From an uncultured Oscillospiraceae bacterium (GTDB lineage: Bacteria > Bacillota > Clostridia > Oscillospirales > Oscillospiraceae): DNA of 34,153 nucleotides. Positions 16,061 through 24,200 of this stretch are shown here, one piece after another. A model generated the notes under the pieces. It made no database searches, was not told where the DNA came from, and saw only the letters and a program-made list of their open reading frames with translations. The stretch's first letter is position 1. The number at the start of each line of letters is the position of its first letter. Made by a program: the position numbers and the translations under genes. The DNA is taken from positions 1 through 34,153 of the forward strand of contig CANPXW010000018.1 in assembly GCA_947587025.1 (NCBI GenBank). The letters are read 5' to 3'.

Positions 16061-17413
16061 TTATCTCGTGGCGATGGTGAAGTAGAGCTTCTCAGCAGAA
16101 TCCACGGCCTGCAGCCCGACGTTGAAATAGGTTTCATCGCCCTGCGACAAGCTCTGGTCTACCTTGAAGTCTGCGTCATAGTCCACGTTGGTGATTGCCC
16201 CGGCATCCGCGAACTGCCGGAGGATGGTCTTTCCGATGCCCTCCATGATGGCCCAGCCGTCCGGGCTGTTGTCATACTTGTTAGGCGGGAAATTAAGCTG
16301 CACGGCCTCGGCAAAGGTATCAAACACCCGGATGACCCTGTTCTTGCGGTAGGTCTTGTCCTTGCCGTCCTTGAAAGAGGTCAGCGAGTTGATGTCGTAT
16401 TCCACAACGACCTCGCCCTCCTCGGAGACGGAGAAGAAAAACTCTCCCGCATTGATAGCGGCGACGGCCTCTTCATGGGTCTTCGGGTCTACGACTTCCT
16501 CCGCCCCCTCATACGCAACATAGGTGTTGCTCTGGGTGTTGGAGGCCCCGGCGGTCACGCCAGCCACCCACGCGCAAGCCTCAGCATGAGTAAGAGGCCC
16601 GGAGGACAGCTTGACGGAGTTCGTCACGTTAATGACCCCCTCGTAGTCCTTTGCCTTTGTGTCGGGCATTACGACCTGAACGCCCCGGCCCACGCTCTCG
16701 CGGATGTAGGTAATCTTATTCTTCGCGGCGGTATGCAGGTCGTCGTCGGTGGACGGGAACGCCAGAGTATTCCAGCGAATCCTTTCCAGAGCGTCAAGGA
16801 AAGACGTAACCTCCTGCTTCTGGGCCGTCGCGTCGGTGCCGCCCGTGAGGATTAAGCCAGCCTGAGCGGACAGGGCGCCGGACCCGGTAAAGGTGACGTA
16901 ATCGTCCTCGACCGCTGCCAAGTCGGCCACGTTCTCAAGGCCCTCATATACGGACACCTTGCTGCCGCCCAGATAGACGGAAACGTCAAAGCCGCCGGTC
17001 GGGTTCTCCACGATGGCGACCGTGAGGTCGTTGCCTCTGGTGCCGGGATATTTCGCCTCGACGGTGAGGGTCGGCGTTTCCTCGTTCTCGATTTTGGCCT
17101 TTACGCCCTCGGTGCCGTTCACGCGGTAGACGTAGACGGTGGAGGCGTTCTTGAAAGCCTCACGAATGAGAAGCATCTGCCTGTTCGGGTCGTTGTCATA
17201 GATGCTGTAACCCAGCTTTGCATACTGGGCATCCGGGGCCGCGCCGGTGAGCTGGATAAACTCTCCGACCGGGCCATAGTTGTGATTGAGCAGAGGGACG
17301 ACAACGATGCCCCTCTCGTTGATGCCGACCGTGTCGTGACGGGTGCTGACAAAATTGATGTAAGTACCCGGACGGACTTTCCCGGCCAGCTTATCAAAGG
17401 TTCCACCTGCCAT
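16061..17413 (-). CDS. xkdK: Tail sheath protein (XkdK)
   Basis: 450 residues, contractile tail sheath family. The N-terminal PGTYINFVSTRHD and ERGIVVVPLL phrases and the C-terminal DQSLSQGDETYFNVGLQAVD and LYFTIATR are characteristic; the C-terminal arm interlocks neighbouring subunits. Its presence shows this is a myovirus. The inserted middle (about 115-180, beta-rich) is the usual variable protruding domain. Confidence 0.96.
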   Translation of the reverse strand: MAGGTFDKLAGKVRPGTYINFVSTRHDTVGINERGIVVVPLLNHNYGPVGEFIQLTGAAPDAQYAKLGYSIYDNDPNRQMLLIREAFKNASTVYVYRVNGTEGVKAKIENEETPTLTVEAKYPGTRGNDLTVAIVENPTGGFDVSVYLGGSKVSVYEGLENVADLAAVEDDYVTFTGSGALSAQAGLILTGGTDATAQKQEVTSFLDALERIRWNTLAFPSTDDDLHTAAKNKITYIRESVGRGVQVVMPDTKAKDYEGVINVTNSVKLSSGPLTHAEACAWVAGVTAGASNTQSNTYVAYEGAEEVVDPKTHEEAVAAINAGEFFFSVSEEGEVVVEYDINSLTSFKDGKDKTYRKNRVIRVFDTFAEAVQLNFPPNKYDNSPDGWAIMEGIGKTILRQFADAGAITNVDYDADFKVDQSLSQGDETYFNVGLQAVDSAEKLYFTIATR

Positions 17414-17414
17414 G

Positions 17415-17630
17415 TTAATTTACCTCCTGTCTTTTCCATTTCTCGATGATGGATTTCATTTCAGCGACGGTGTAGCTGCCAGACAGCCCATGCGTAGCCC
17501 CTGCGAACGTGCAGGAGGACACGCCGAACAGCTTTCGGCAGTGTGCCGCCAGAGTTTCCAGCGGGAATTTATGCGGGGCCTGAACGACCGGCGCTTCCTC
17601 CCCGGTGGTGATGGGTTTTGCTTTGCTCAT
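17415..17630 (-). CDS. Small YqzN/YkzM-like protein
   Basis: 71 residues. The core LAAHCRKLFGVSSCTFAGA and the ending YTVAEMKSIIEKWKRQEV resemble the small YqzN/YkzM family found between XkdJ and the sheath gene in PBSX-like elements. Function unknown; possibly a sheath assembly factor or terminator. It overlaps the XkdJ gene by 4 nt and stops one base before the sheath start, so it is probably translationally coupled to both. Confidence 0.8.
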   Translation of the reverse strand: MSKAKPITTGEEAPVVQAPHKFPLETLAAHCRKLFGVSSCTFAGATHGLSGSYTVAEMKSIIEKWKRQEVN

Positions 17631-18145
17631 AAGCTCCCTCCTTTTGGTTCTGTGATGTAGCGTTCCAATTCGGCCTCCATAGCCGCGTCCACCGTTTTGG
17701 TGACGCTGTTCAAATCGTATGTGACCATTTTCATCGGAACCTCGTCGTCGTATGGCCTGCGGCTGCGCCAGCTTACTTTGACCTGAGCCGCGCCATCATC
17801 CAGCATTTTCAAGTCCGGGTCATTCACCCGGATGCCCTTGCCCGGTATGTCCTCCCCGTCCTCCTCTATCAGCGGTATGAGGTTCCTTTTCCCCCGGATG
17901 GCTGTCACGGCCATGAGGCCCAGCCGGTAAGCATCCTCCGTTGTCCTCGCAAAGAATTTGACATAGAGGGTGTAGTCCATGTTGTAGGTGATAAGGGTCT
18001 CTCCGCCGGTTTCGATTTCGGCCTGAGGGAAGAACGCCGCAGGCACCGCAAAGCTCTGCGGCACCTTGTAGTAATACGGGGAGGGGCGGCCCGTGCGGGC
18101 GAGCAAAAACTTGATGATGCTTGCAATCTCCTGTTCAAGTACCAT
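17627..18145 (-). CDS. xkdJ: XkdJ-like tail completion protein
   Basis: 172 residues. Position and sequence (EIASIIKFLLARTGRPSPYY; SWRSRRPYDDEVPMKMVTYD) fit the XkdJ/YqbJ family, thought to complete the tail or join it to the head. The ATG at 18145 is chosen because GGAGGAGG lies 6 nt upstream; the frame stays open farther upstream into the previous gene but lacks a good start. Confidence 0.8.
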   Translation of the reverse strand: MVLEQEIASIIKFLLARTGRPSPYYYKVPQSFAVPAAFFPQAEIETGGETLITYNMDYTLYVKFFARTTEDAYRLGLMAVTAIRGKRNLIPLIEEDGEDIPGKGIRVNDPDLKMLDDGAAQVKVSWRSRRPYDDEVPMKMVTYDLNSVTKTVDAAMEAELERYITEPKGGSL

Positions 18146-18159
18146 GTCCGTCCTCCTCC

Positions 18160-18675
18160 CTATGCGAAGTATTTGTCCATCCACTGCTGGAGCTTCGCTT
18201 CCAGTAGCTGCGGGAGCATCCTGTCCATGATACGCAGGGCGCTGTCGAAGTAGTGCTTCCCCTCGACCCAGTGCTGTTTTAAGACCATGCCGCCCTCGGC
18301 TCCGGGGTCGTAGATGAATTTATCCCCCTCCCAGTAGCCCGGTACGAACCGCATAGCCACTCCCTTTGTATTCGTCCAGTGTCCGTCATTGACATATCCG
18401 GCGTAGCTGGTGCATGAGCCGACTTCCAGCGTGAGGCCGTCGTCCTCCATCTTCCAGATGTTTTCCGCCGCGTCCTTGTGGAATGAGGCCAAGAGCTGCC
18501 TGCTGTCCATGACCTGCAGGCACTTTATCTCCTCCTCGACGATGCGGAGAAATTCGTTCCCCACACCGTCAAGGAATGTTTCAAGCTCCCGCTTAAAGTC
18601 GCCGCTGGCGGCCTTTTCCAGCTTTCCGAAGAACTCCCGGTATTCTGACATATCAATGTCTAATGTGGATGCCAT
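18160..18675 (-). CDS. xkdI: XkdI-like (HK97 gp10-like) head-tail joining protein
   Basis: 171 residues. The N-terminal helix (EYREFFGKLEKAASGDFKRE), the central YAGYVNDGHWT and the following RFVPGYWEG are typical of the gp10/XkdI tail-completion family. It shares one base with the preceding gene (TAATG). Likely role: neck or tail terminator protein, added before head and tail join. Confidence 0.88.
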   Translation of the reverse strand: MASTLDIDMSEYREFFGKLEKAASGDFKRELETFLDGVGNEFLRIVEEEIKCLQVMDSRQLLASFHKDAAENIWKMEDDGLTLEVGSCTSYAGYVNDGHWTNTKGVAMRFVPGYWEGDKFIYDPGAEGGMVLKQHWVEGKHYFDSALRIMDRMLPQLLEAKLQQWMDKYFA

Positions 18676-19046
18676 TACAAGTCCTTTTGCCGTCCCATGT
18701 CCTTTTTCCTGACATAGACGAAAACGTGATGCCCCCGGATGTTATGAGGGACCTCAGCCGTGTACTCGTAGCCGGTGCCGCAGTCCACAATCTTGTCATT
18801 GAGCCTTACGTCCGTCCCCGCTGGGAGAACGAGCTTGATGCCTGCGTCCATGAGGTTGACCGGCTGGCCCTGAGTGATTGTCACGCTCTGGCTTTTGACC
18901 TCGAAGTGACAGCTCAGTCCGGCGATGTCCGGCTCGTCCGGGTATGAAAATTCAGGAGACGCGGGCAGGTTATAACCCGGCGAAGCCCCGCGCTCCTGAA
19001 TGTGGAAGATGTTGCAAGAGTGGTCGAAAAAGTCCTCCAATGCCAT
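18675..19046 (-). CDS. xkdH: XkdH-like (DUF3599) head closure protein
   Basis: 123 residues, DUF3599/YqbH-like: short beta-barrel protein with LEDFFDHSCNIFHIQERG at the N-terminus and VPHNIRGHHVFVYVRKKD near the end. Proteins of this kind act as stoppers that hold packaged DNA between connector and tail. It is 9 nt downstream of the DUF3199-like connector gene. Confidence 0.85.
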   Translation of the reverse strand: MALEDFFDHSCNIFHIQERGASPGYNLPASPEFSYPDEPDIAGLSCHFEVKSQSVTITQGQPVNLMDAGIKLVLPAGTDVRLNDKIVDCGTGYEYTAEVPHNIRGHHVFVYVRKKDMGRQKDL

Positions 19047-19055
19047 GCCGCCACC

Positions 19056-19439
19056 TCACAATCTGCGCATCCGCATCGTGACCGTGCCGTTCGCGCCCTT
19101 TTTGATGAAATCATCCAAGAGGGCCGCAAGGTCAAGGTCGCCAATGGCGAACGCGGAATCTGCTGCGGTGTAGCTGTAATCGTCGAATGTTTCCGATTTT
19201 ACCCCTTTAGATACCAAGACGGCATTATGACCGTAGTTCTCGGCAAGTATAAGCACGGCGGTTTTGACCGACGGTGGTATCTCCTCTACGTCGGCAAAAT
19301 CGTTGTGCGTGTATGTGATGACATACTGTTCTGCCCTTGCGATGTCTACGGCCAGCCGTGCATCCGAACGGTTTTGCACCGCCGGAACCTCGGAGTATTC
19401 TCTTACTTCATCCGGTGTGACCCACGGTCTTTTTGCCAT
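19056..19439 (-). CDS. YqbG-like (DUF3199) head-tail connector
   Basis: 127 residues, helical, fitting the gp6/YqbG connector class: WVTPDEVREYSEVPAVQNRS at the start, then DIARAEQYVITYTHNDF and a C-terminal Arg-rich end (TVTMRMRRL). It forms the ring under the portal. It is immediately before the XkdH and XkdI genes, the normal PBSX order. Confidence 0.85.
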   Translation of the reverse strand: MAKRPWVTPDEVREYSEVPAVQNRSDARLAVDIARAEQYVITYTHNDFADVEEIPPSVKTAVLILAENYGHNAVLVSKGVKSETFDDYSYTAADSAFAIGDLDLAALLDDFIKKGANGTVTMRMRRL

Positions 19440-19460
19440 AAGGCCACCTCCTCCCTGTCT

Positions 19461-19832
19461 TTACACCGCCAGACGGATAATCGTCGCAAAGATGTCCACG
19501 GTGCCAGCGGTGAGGGCCGCGCCCAGCTTGACCGTAACCTTGCCGGAGGTCAGCTCCTTGAGTTTGGTGTCCTCGACCGCGACCTCTCCTGCGGTGATGG
19601 TGGCCGCATCCGCATAGGCTTTTTCGTTCACGCCGTCGCCCACGGTGACGGAAGTGCCGCCCTCTGCGTCAGCGGAGGGAATAACGGTCAGGCTGACGAG
19701 CCTTGCCCCGATGGGGAGCGCCCCGTCGAAAACGACCGCAGCTTCATCCGCTTTGGAATCCTTGTTCAGCGTTCCAATGTGGCCGGTGATGTTGATGCCA
19801 CAAACGCCGGTGTCGAAAAATGGTACGTTCAT
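19461..19832 (-). CDS. Possible nested product: C-terminal half made from an internal start
   Basis: 123 residues, same frame as the 252-residue gene. On the coding strand AAAGGAG is followed after 8 nt by ATG at 19832-19830, which is as good a start as those of the independent genes around it. The product would be a compact beta-rich protein beginning MNVPFFDTG. A decoration or head-fibre role is a guess from position and composition. Not certain that it is made. Confidence 0.45.
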   Translation of the reverse strand: MNVPFFDTGVCGINITGHIGTLNKDSKADEAAVVFDGALPIGARLVSLTVIPSADAEGGTSVTVGDGVNEKAYADAATITAGEVAVEDTKLKELTSGKVTVKLGAALTAGTVDIFATIIRLAV

Positions 19833-20219
19833 TTTGCTATCTCCTTTCGGTTCATCGAATCTGGCCTGCGAAAAATCAAGCCGGGCTACGGTGCGGCCAT
19901 CCACCTTTAGCTCGAATGTAGACCCCTGTTTCACCCTGAGGATGATTTTCGGGTCAAAGTCCACGTCCGTCCACTGGACTTTCCCGTTCGTGATAAGTTC
20001 CATCTTCTTACCGGGCTCGGTGACGATGAACGGGAAATAGTAGCCGCTCTGCTGTTCCACGTTTCCGCTGAACTGCTTAAAATCCGTGACGTGATGCAGA
20101 CGGGCCTTGACCTTGCCGTCAATCTGTACCCTCGCGCCCTGCCGGATGAATACCCCGGCGGGTACGCCGAAAAATGTTTCATTCGGGCGGGGGATTCTGA
20201 TGCTCGTTAAATATTCCAT
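19461..20219 (-). CDS. Two-part head-region protein of unknown function
   Basis: 252 residues. The N-terminal half (1-129) is beta-rich and ends near FSQARFDEPKGDSK. The C-terminal half starts with Met130 (MNVPFFDTGVCGINITG) and is also beta-rich, Ala/Val/Thr-heavy, resembling small capsid-associated or decoration proteins. I do not recognise either half. An in-frame ATG at 19832 with its own strong ribosome-binding site lies at the junction, so this may be two former genes fused by loss of a stop, or one gene with two products. It lies between a small HeH-like protein and the connector genes. Confidence 0.75.
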   Translation of the reverse strand: MEYLTSIRIPRPNETFFGVPAGVFIRQGARVQIDGKVKARLHHVTDFKQFSGNVEQQSGYYFPFIVTEPGKKMELITNGKVQWTDVDFDPKIILRVKQGSTFELKVDGRTVARLDFSQARFDEPKGDSKMNVPFFDTGVCGINITGHIGTLNKDSKADEAAVVFDGALPIGARLVSLTVIPSADAEGGTSVTVGDGVNEKAYADAATITAGEVAVEDTKLKELTSGKVTVKLGAALTAGTVDIFATIIRLAV

Positions 20220-20222
20220 GTG

Positions 20223-20588
20223 TCAGACCTCCTTTTGAAGCTCCATCATCGTGTAGCTTCCGCCGTTGGCGGCGCTGATGGCTTCCAGAATGTCGGGCTT
20301 CGTCCTGCATCCCTCAAGACTGATGCCGTGCGCCTGAGCGTAGGCCGTCAGCTCTGCTTTGGTCTGTTTGGACAATGCCTCGTAGTCCGGGATTTCACCA
20401 GCGGGTTCATCCGGGGCGGCCGGAGGCGTTTCCTGAGGTTCCCCCGGCTGCTCCACAAGGATGAAATACCCGGATGCTACCGCCGCGTCGGCGATGGCCC
20501 TGTCCTCGGTGTAGACATCCGGGTTCTCTCTGGTCGCGCTGATGGTGCCGTTGTAGGAGAGAGCTTTTACCAGTCTTAAATGGAACAT
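20223..20588 (-). CDS. Small protein with HeH/SAP-like C-terminal motif
   Basis: 121 residues. Residues about 75-105 (LSKQTKAELTAYAQAHGISL, then TKPDILEAI) match the helix-extended-loop-helix/SAP-like pattern found in phage head genes, often tied to nucleic-acid contact. The middle is a Pro/Glu/Ala-rich linker (about 46-68). The N-terminus is a short beta segment (FHLRLVKALSYNGTISA). It follows the major capsid gene and may be a minor capsid or head assembly protein. Confidence 0.75.
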   Translation of the reverse strand: MFHLRLVKALSYNGTISATRENPDVYTEDRAIADAAVASGYFILVEQPGEPQETPPAAPDEPAGEIPDYEALSKQTKAELTAYAQAHGISLEGCRTKPDILEAISAANGGSYTMMELQKEV

Positions 20589-20606
20589 GGCTGCCCCTCC
20601 TTTCGC

Positions 20607-21527
20607 TTATTTCAGGTTCTTGATGATGGCAGTCGCATCCAGCTCCTCGATGATGGGGTCATAATCGAGGTGGGTCACATAGAAGCGCTTATCCTGCATA
20701 ATTGCCTCTTTGCCCTCGGTGGTCTTGCGAATCTGCACGCCGTAGGTGTTTACGACGATAAGGTTCTTCGGGTCAGTCAGCAGGATGATGTCGTCGCTCA
20801 TGGACGGGCACTCGACCGCCGGAATCTTCGCCGGGGACGTGTAGATGCTGTCCGGGACGGCTCCGCCCTTGCCGATGACCTGATTCAGCAGGAACAGCTC
20901 CCACTGCTGGGCGCGGCGCGGAGACATGAGCCAGCGCAGCTTGCCGTTGTTGTACTTGTTCGGCATGGAGCCAAGCGCCCCATAGAACAGGTCAAGGGAC
21001 ATATCAGCTTTCTCTGCATCCTTGACGTGGCCGCCGTTGGAAATCTGCTTGACCCACCCGTCGTTGATTTTCAGGAAGTCGTAGTCCTTGTCGGACTTGT
21101 CGGTGGCCTCGTCGCCGTTCAGGTAGAGGTCCTCCATGTCAACGCCGAGCTGGGCGGTCATCAGGTCGGTGACAATCTGCTCGAAGTTCTGGCCCTCGAT
21201 GTTCTCCCGCAGGGTTTCCTCCGTGATTTCCCACGGCAGACGCACGGCGGTGGTGGCGTACTCAATCTGAGACGTGTTCACCTGTGCGCGGTAGTTGTCG
21301 TCGGTGTTCTCGGTTTTCTTACGGACGATACGGGAGGCGATACCAATCTTGTCGATTTCGCCGGTCTTTGCCGTCCGCATTTCGTGACGGACGAGGCCGC
21401 CGAGGTTGGTCGCATCGAACGTCTGCTGAATGAATTTCCGGGCCTGTTCAGGATTGAGCAGCCCGGAGGCAAGCGTGCCGGTAGCGATGGCCGCTTTTCT
21501 GATGACAGTGCTGTTGTCGATAGGCAT
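20607..21527 (-). CDS. xkdG: Major capsid protein (XkdG-like)
   Basis: 306 residues. Phrases typical of the XkdG-type HK97-fold capsid protein include NTSQIEYATTAVRLPWEI, ETLRENIEGQNFEQIVTDLM, LRWLMSPRRAQQWELFLLNQ, and PSMSDDIILLTDPKNLIVVN. It follows the protease and scaffold gene, the standard order. The AAAGGAGG site before the ATG at 21527 is strong, as expected of a highly expressed gene. Confidence 0.93.
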   Translation of the reverse strand: MPIDNSTVIRKAAIATGTLASGLLNPEQARKFIQQTFDATNLGGLVRHEMRTAKTGEIDKIGIASRIVRKKTENTDDNYRAQVNTSQIEYATTAVRLPWEITEETLRENIEGQNFEQIVTDLMTAQLGVDMEDLYLNGDEATDKSDKDYDFLKINDGWVKQISNGGHVKDAEKADMSLDLFYGALGSMPNKYNNGKLRWLMSPRRAQQWELFLLNQVIGKGGAVPDSIYTSPAKIPAVECPSMSDDIILLTDPKNLIVVNTYGVQIRKTTEGKEAIMQDKRFYVTHLDYDPIIEELDATAIIKNLK

Positions 21528-21552
21528 AATATTTTCCTCCTTTATGGTGATA

Positions 21553-21900
21553 TTAGAGAATGCCGTGCAGGTAATGTTCCCCGCCAGCGTTCTTCTCTAC
21601 GGTGTCGCTGCCGTTCAGGTTGGTCGGCAGGCCTTTGGCCTTGAGGATAGGAGCGACGGCGTTGTCCACGGCTTTCTGAATCATGTCAGCAAGCCCCTCT
21701 GCCGTTACCTGCTCCGGCTCCTGCTCCTGCTTCTGGACGGGTTCAAGTGCCTTTGCCACGGCCTGCTCGACCATGGCCTGAATCCCCTCCGGTGTGACGG
21801 CTTTTTCGACCGTCTTTTGTGCGCCATCCTGCGGCTGGGTGGTTCCCATAGCCTTTGCGATGGCGGAGGCGATAGCCGCCTCAAACTCCTGATTCGTCAT
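21553..21900 (-). CDS. Nested scaffold protein from an internal start in xkdF
   Basis: 115 residues in the xkdF frame. Coding-strand AAAAAGGAGG is followed after 8 nt by ATG at 21900, exactly where the acidic linker ends and the helical scaffold-like part begins. This matches the lambda C/Nu3 arrangement, in which scaffold is made separately from the 3' end of the protease gene. Its use is inferred from the site quality and the domain boundary. Confidence 0.6.
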   Translation of the reverse strand: MTNQEFEAAIASAIAKAMGTTQPQDGAQKTVEKAVTPEGIQAMVEQAVAKALEPVQKQEQEPEQVTAEGLADMIQKAVDNAVAPILKAKGLPTNLNGSDTVEKNAGGEHYLHGIL

Positions 21901-23019
21901 GTTGATGTCCTCCTTTTTGACGGATTTTCCTTTCTTGTCCTCCGGGTCATCGTCCGGGTCGTCCTGCTCGCCGCTGCCGGTGTCCCCGGTGGAGGCGGCG
22001 CTGCCGGAACCCTCGCCGGTATTGCTGCCGGTGCCGGTTCCTTTCTTCTGCTTATCATCCGGGTCGTCATCGTCCGGGTCGTCGTCCGGCTCCGGCTCAA
22101 ACGCCTTGATGAAAGCATCCAGACTTTCCTTGATGCCGTGGAGGGTTTCAAGGTTTTTGCTACTCATGGCTTTCCCGGCTTTTTCTACCGGGCGGTCTGT
22201 CTGAATAGCTTTTGCAATCGGCTCGCTGCTGGACAGAATCGAGGTCACGATGCTGTTGAAGTCCTCAAGGCACTCCCGGACTTTTGCATCGTCCGTTTCG
22301 TAGATGTAGGTATCGGTCACGGGGTCGTAATGCCTGAGCGTGGTTTCAAGGGAAGAAACAGCATCCCAAAAACGGGTGCCTTTCGTCCTCTTGTCGTACA
22401 GCTCTGCGACCGCTCCCTTTTCCACAATGCCGAATCCCAGCGCGTCGGCCAACTGCTTGAGCAGACCTTTCTTGTTGCCGGTGTTGTCCCCGGCGTTTTT
22501 GCTTACGGTTTCCAAATCGACATCCTCCTCGCTATAATCTCCAATGCCGCCCATGCTGAACCCCGTGATTTCGCCCTTTTCGATGCCGTCCCAGACAGCA
22601 TCGTCGGAGACTTCCACGGTCATCAGCCATGTGCCTTTCCTTATGGTTTCGCCGTCAATATCGAAGTCGGCCTTTGCGACCCAGCTCTCCACGACGGAGG
22701 CCCCGTCCAGCGGTTCAAAGCTGTGCTGCAGGTCAACCATATTGCCGTTCTTCATGAACCAATGAGCCGCCTTGACGATTTCATCCTCGGTCATATAGTT
22801 GCCGTGGGTGTCCTCCTCCATCGGCTCGTAGACGATGCCGGTGACGTAGTGGGTTTCCGCCTCGGCCTTGATGATGCGCCCGTAGGTCGTGAACGTCGCC
22901 TTTCCGTCCTGAGCTTTCTTCATGAGGAACGTGCGCTTATTGGCGGCCTTATCGACCAGAGATACAAACGAGATTTTTGCGTTCGTGATTTCGTAAGCCT
23001 TTCGCAAGCTCCTGTTCAT
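21553..23019 (-). CDS. xkdF: XkdF-like prohead protease fused to scaffold
   Basis: 488 residues. Residues about 1-175 match the XkdF family of phage serine proteases (KISFVSLVDKAANKRTFLMK; VTGIVYEPMEEDTHGNYM; MVDLQHSFEPL with a likely catalytic His; VVESW with a likely catalytic Ser). A long Asp/Pro/Gly/Ser/Glu-rich linker (about 305-370) leads to a helical, Ala/Gln/Glu-rich end from about residue 374 (MTNQEFEAAIASAIAKAMG) that looks like a capsid scaffold. The protease matures the prohead and removes the scaffold. It directly precedes the major capsid gene. Confidence 0.87.
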   Translation of the reverse strand: MNRSLRKAYEITNAKISFVSLVDKAANKRTFLMKKAQDGKATFTTYGRIIKAEAETHYVTGIVYEPMEEDTHGNYMTEDEIVKAAHWFMKNGNMVDLQHSFEPLDGASVVESWVAKADFDIDGETIRKGTWLMTVEVSDDAVWDGIEKGEITGFSMGGIGDYSEEDVDLETVSKNAGDNTGNKKGLLKQLADALGFGIVEKGAVAELYDKRTKGTRFWDAVSSLETTLRHYDPVTDTYIYETDDAKVRECLEDFNSIVTSILSSSEPIAKAIQTDRPVEKAGKAMSSKNLETLHGIKESLDAFIKAFEPEPDDDPDDDDPDDKQKKGTGTGSNTGEGSGSAASTGDTGSGEQDDPDDDPEDKKGKSVKKEDINMTNQEFEAAIASAIAKAMGTTQPQDGAQKTVEKAVTPEGIQAMVEQAVAKALEPVQKQEQEPEQVTAEGLADMIQKAVDNAVAPILKAKGLPTNLNGSDTVEKNAGGEHYLHGIL

Positions 23020-23062
23020 GCTCCCTCACCTCCTTTCAATGGGTAGCCTGTTTTGGGTATAT

Positions 23063-23090
23063 AAAAAGCAGGACCGCCTTTCGTCCCGCT
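23063..23090 (-). terminator. Terminator-like hairpin between MuF and xkdF
   Basis: On the coding strand AGCGGGAC pairs with GTCCTGCT (8 bp, one G-T) around an 8-nt loop, followed by TTTTTATAT. It ends about 40 nt before the xkdF ribosome-binding site. The rest of the 189-nt spacer 23020-23208 holds no gene I can support; it includes an A/C-rich stretch at about 23140-23165 with little predicted structure. Confidence 0.6.
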
Positions 23091-23208
23091 TCTTATCGTG
23101 TTATCGCAGCCGTGGACGCGGTTTACGCGCCCGTGGGCCGTTTGTTTTGTTGTGGTTGATAAAATCCTTGCCCGCGCCTGAAATCGCCGTGTGCGCGGCC
23201 TGAGCGGA

Positions 23209-24177
23209 TTATTCGTCCTCTATCCCGGCTTTGGCCTTGTTCTGAGCGTCCAGCTCCGCCATCCACTCGTCGTCCATATCGTCAAGGGCCTGCTGTTGGA
23301 GCTGTTCGCGCTCCTCGATGGAGAGGCCCAGAACATCCGCATTGACAATCGGCTCGCTGATGCAGTGGCAGTTTATTCGCTCCCCGGCTGGCAGGGATGT
23401 GTCGCCGGGGTACATGGGGTAATATGTTTCCCCGTCGGCCCCCTGCAGCGTGTAGGGGCTTGCGACCGGCACCGTCTGGCCGTCCATGTCCTCATGGTTC
23501 GGGCGGGGCTGGTTTCGGTAGCTGCCGGTGTGGAGCCAGCGCTTTTTCTCGACCGATGGGGATTGCATGAAAGCCTCCTGCTGTGCTACCCGGTGGGCCG
23601 TCAGCACTTCGGTCAAGGATGCCCGGCGGGCCTTGTACCGCTCGTCCCGGATGCCGCTCTCCAGCAGCCTGCGGGTAAATTCCTCAACGCCCACGCCCTC
23701 AGTCAGCCCTTTGTCAAGGATGGACTGTATTTCGTTATGGGAGTTCAGCTTCATGAGGTCGCCGAGGTCTTTCGCCCAGCTATCTATCCAAGCCGTGGCC
23801 CGCTTGCTGAGGCGGGTGCAGGTGAGCGCCTTGTCCGTGGCCTTGATGTAGATGCCGGTGTAGTGCGGGACGTATTTCCGCAGGAGCGTGGAGACCACTT
23901 CGGCGATGTCCTCATTCACCAAGTCCTTGCCTTTGATTTTCGGCCAGACCTTTTTCGCAAAGGTTTTCAGGTCTTTGGAGGATTTGAGGCCAGCGACCAC
24001 GCGCCCGGTTTCCTTTTCCAGAGCGTCGGCGATGCCGTCCTCAAGGGTATTCGCCGCCTTGACGGTTTCGTCCGGCTCCGCATAGCCCTCCGCGTCCAGC
24101 GCGTCCGCGAGGTCGTCATCCGCTTTTATGAGGTATGCGTCTATTGCCTTGAGCAGCGGCCCGCAATACTGGCACAT
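23209..24177 (-). CDS. MuF-like minor head protein
   Basis: 322 residues. The C-terminal half fits the phage Mu gpF head-morphogenesis domain: ARRASLTEVLTAHRVAQQEA, W-x-H-x-G-S-Y near 215-222, PRPNHEDMDGQTVPV, and the end motif INCHC. The N-terminal part is helical. The N-terminus MCQYCGPLL has a CxxC pair. It follows the portal and a small acidic gene. Unlike many Firmicutes relatives it has no toxin domain at its C-terminus; the toxin-like module is on the portal instead. Confidence 0.9.
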   Translation of the reverse strand: MCQYCGPLLKAIDAYLIKADDDLADALDAEGYAEPDETVKAANTLEDGIADALEKETGRVVAGLKSSKDLKTFAKKVWPKIKGKDLVNEDIAEVVSTLLRKYVPHYTGIYIKATDKALTCTRLSKRATAWIDSWAKDLGDLMKLNSHNEIQSILDKGLTEGVGVEEFTRRLLESGIRDERYKARRASLTEVLTAHRVAQQEAFMQSPSVEKKRWLHTGSYRNQPRPNHEDMDGQTVPVASPYTLQGADGETYYPMYPGDTSLPAGERINCHCISEPIVNADVLGLSIEEREQLQQQALDDMDDEWMAELDAQNKAKAGIEDE

Positions 24178-24200
24178 GATGAACGCCTCCTTTCGGGCAT

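Noticed and set aside
21430-23046. 538-codon plus-strand open frame
   Set aside because: Fully antisense to the XkdF and capsid genes, whose protein sequences are clearly real; long antisense frames are expected in GC-rich sequence.
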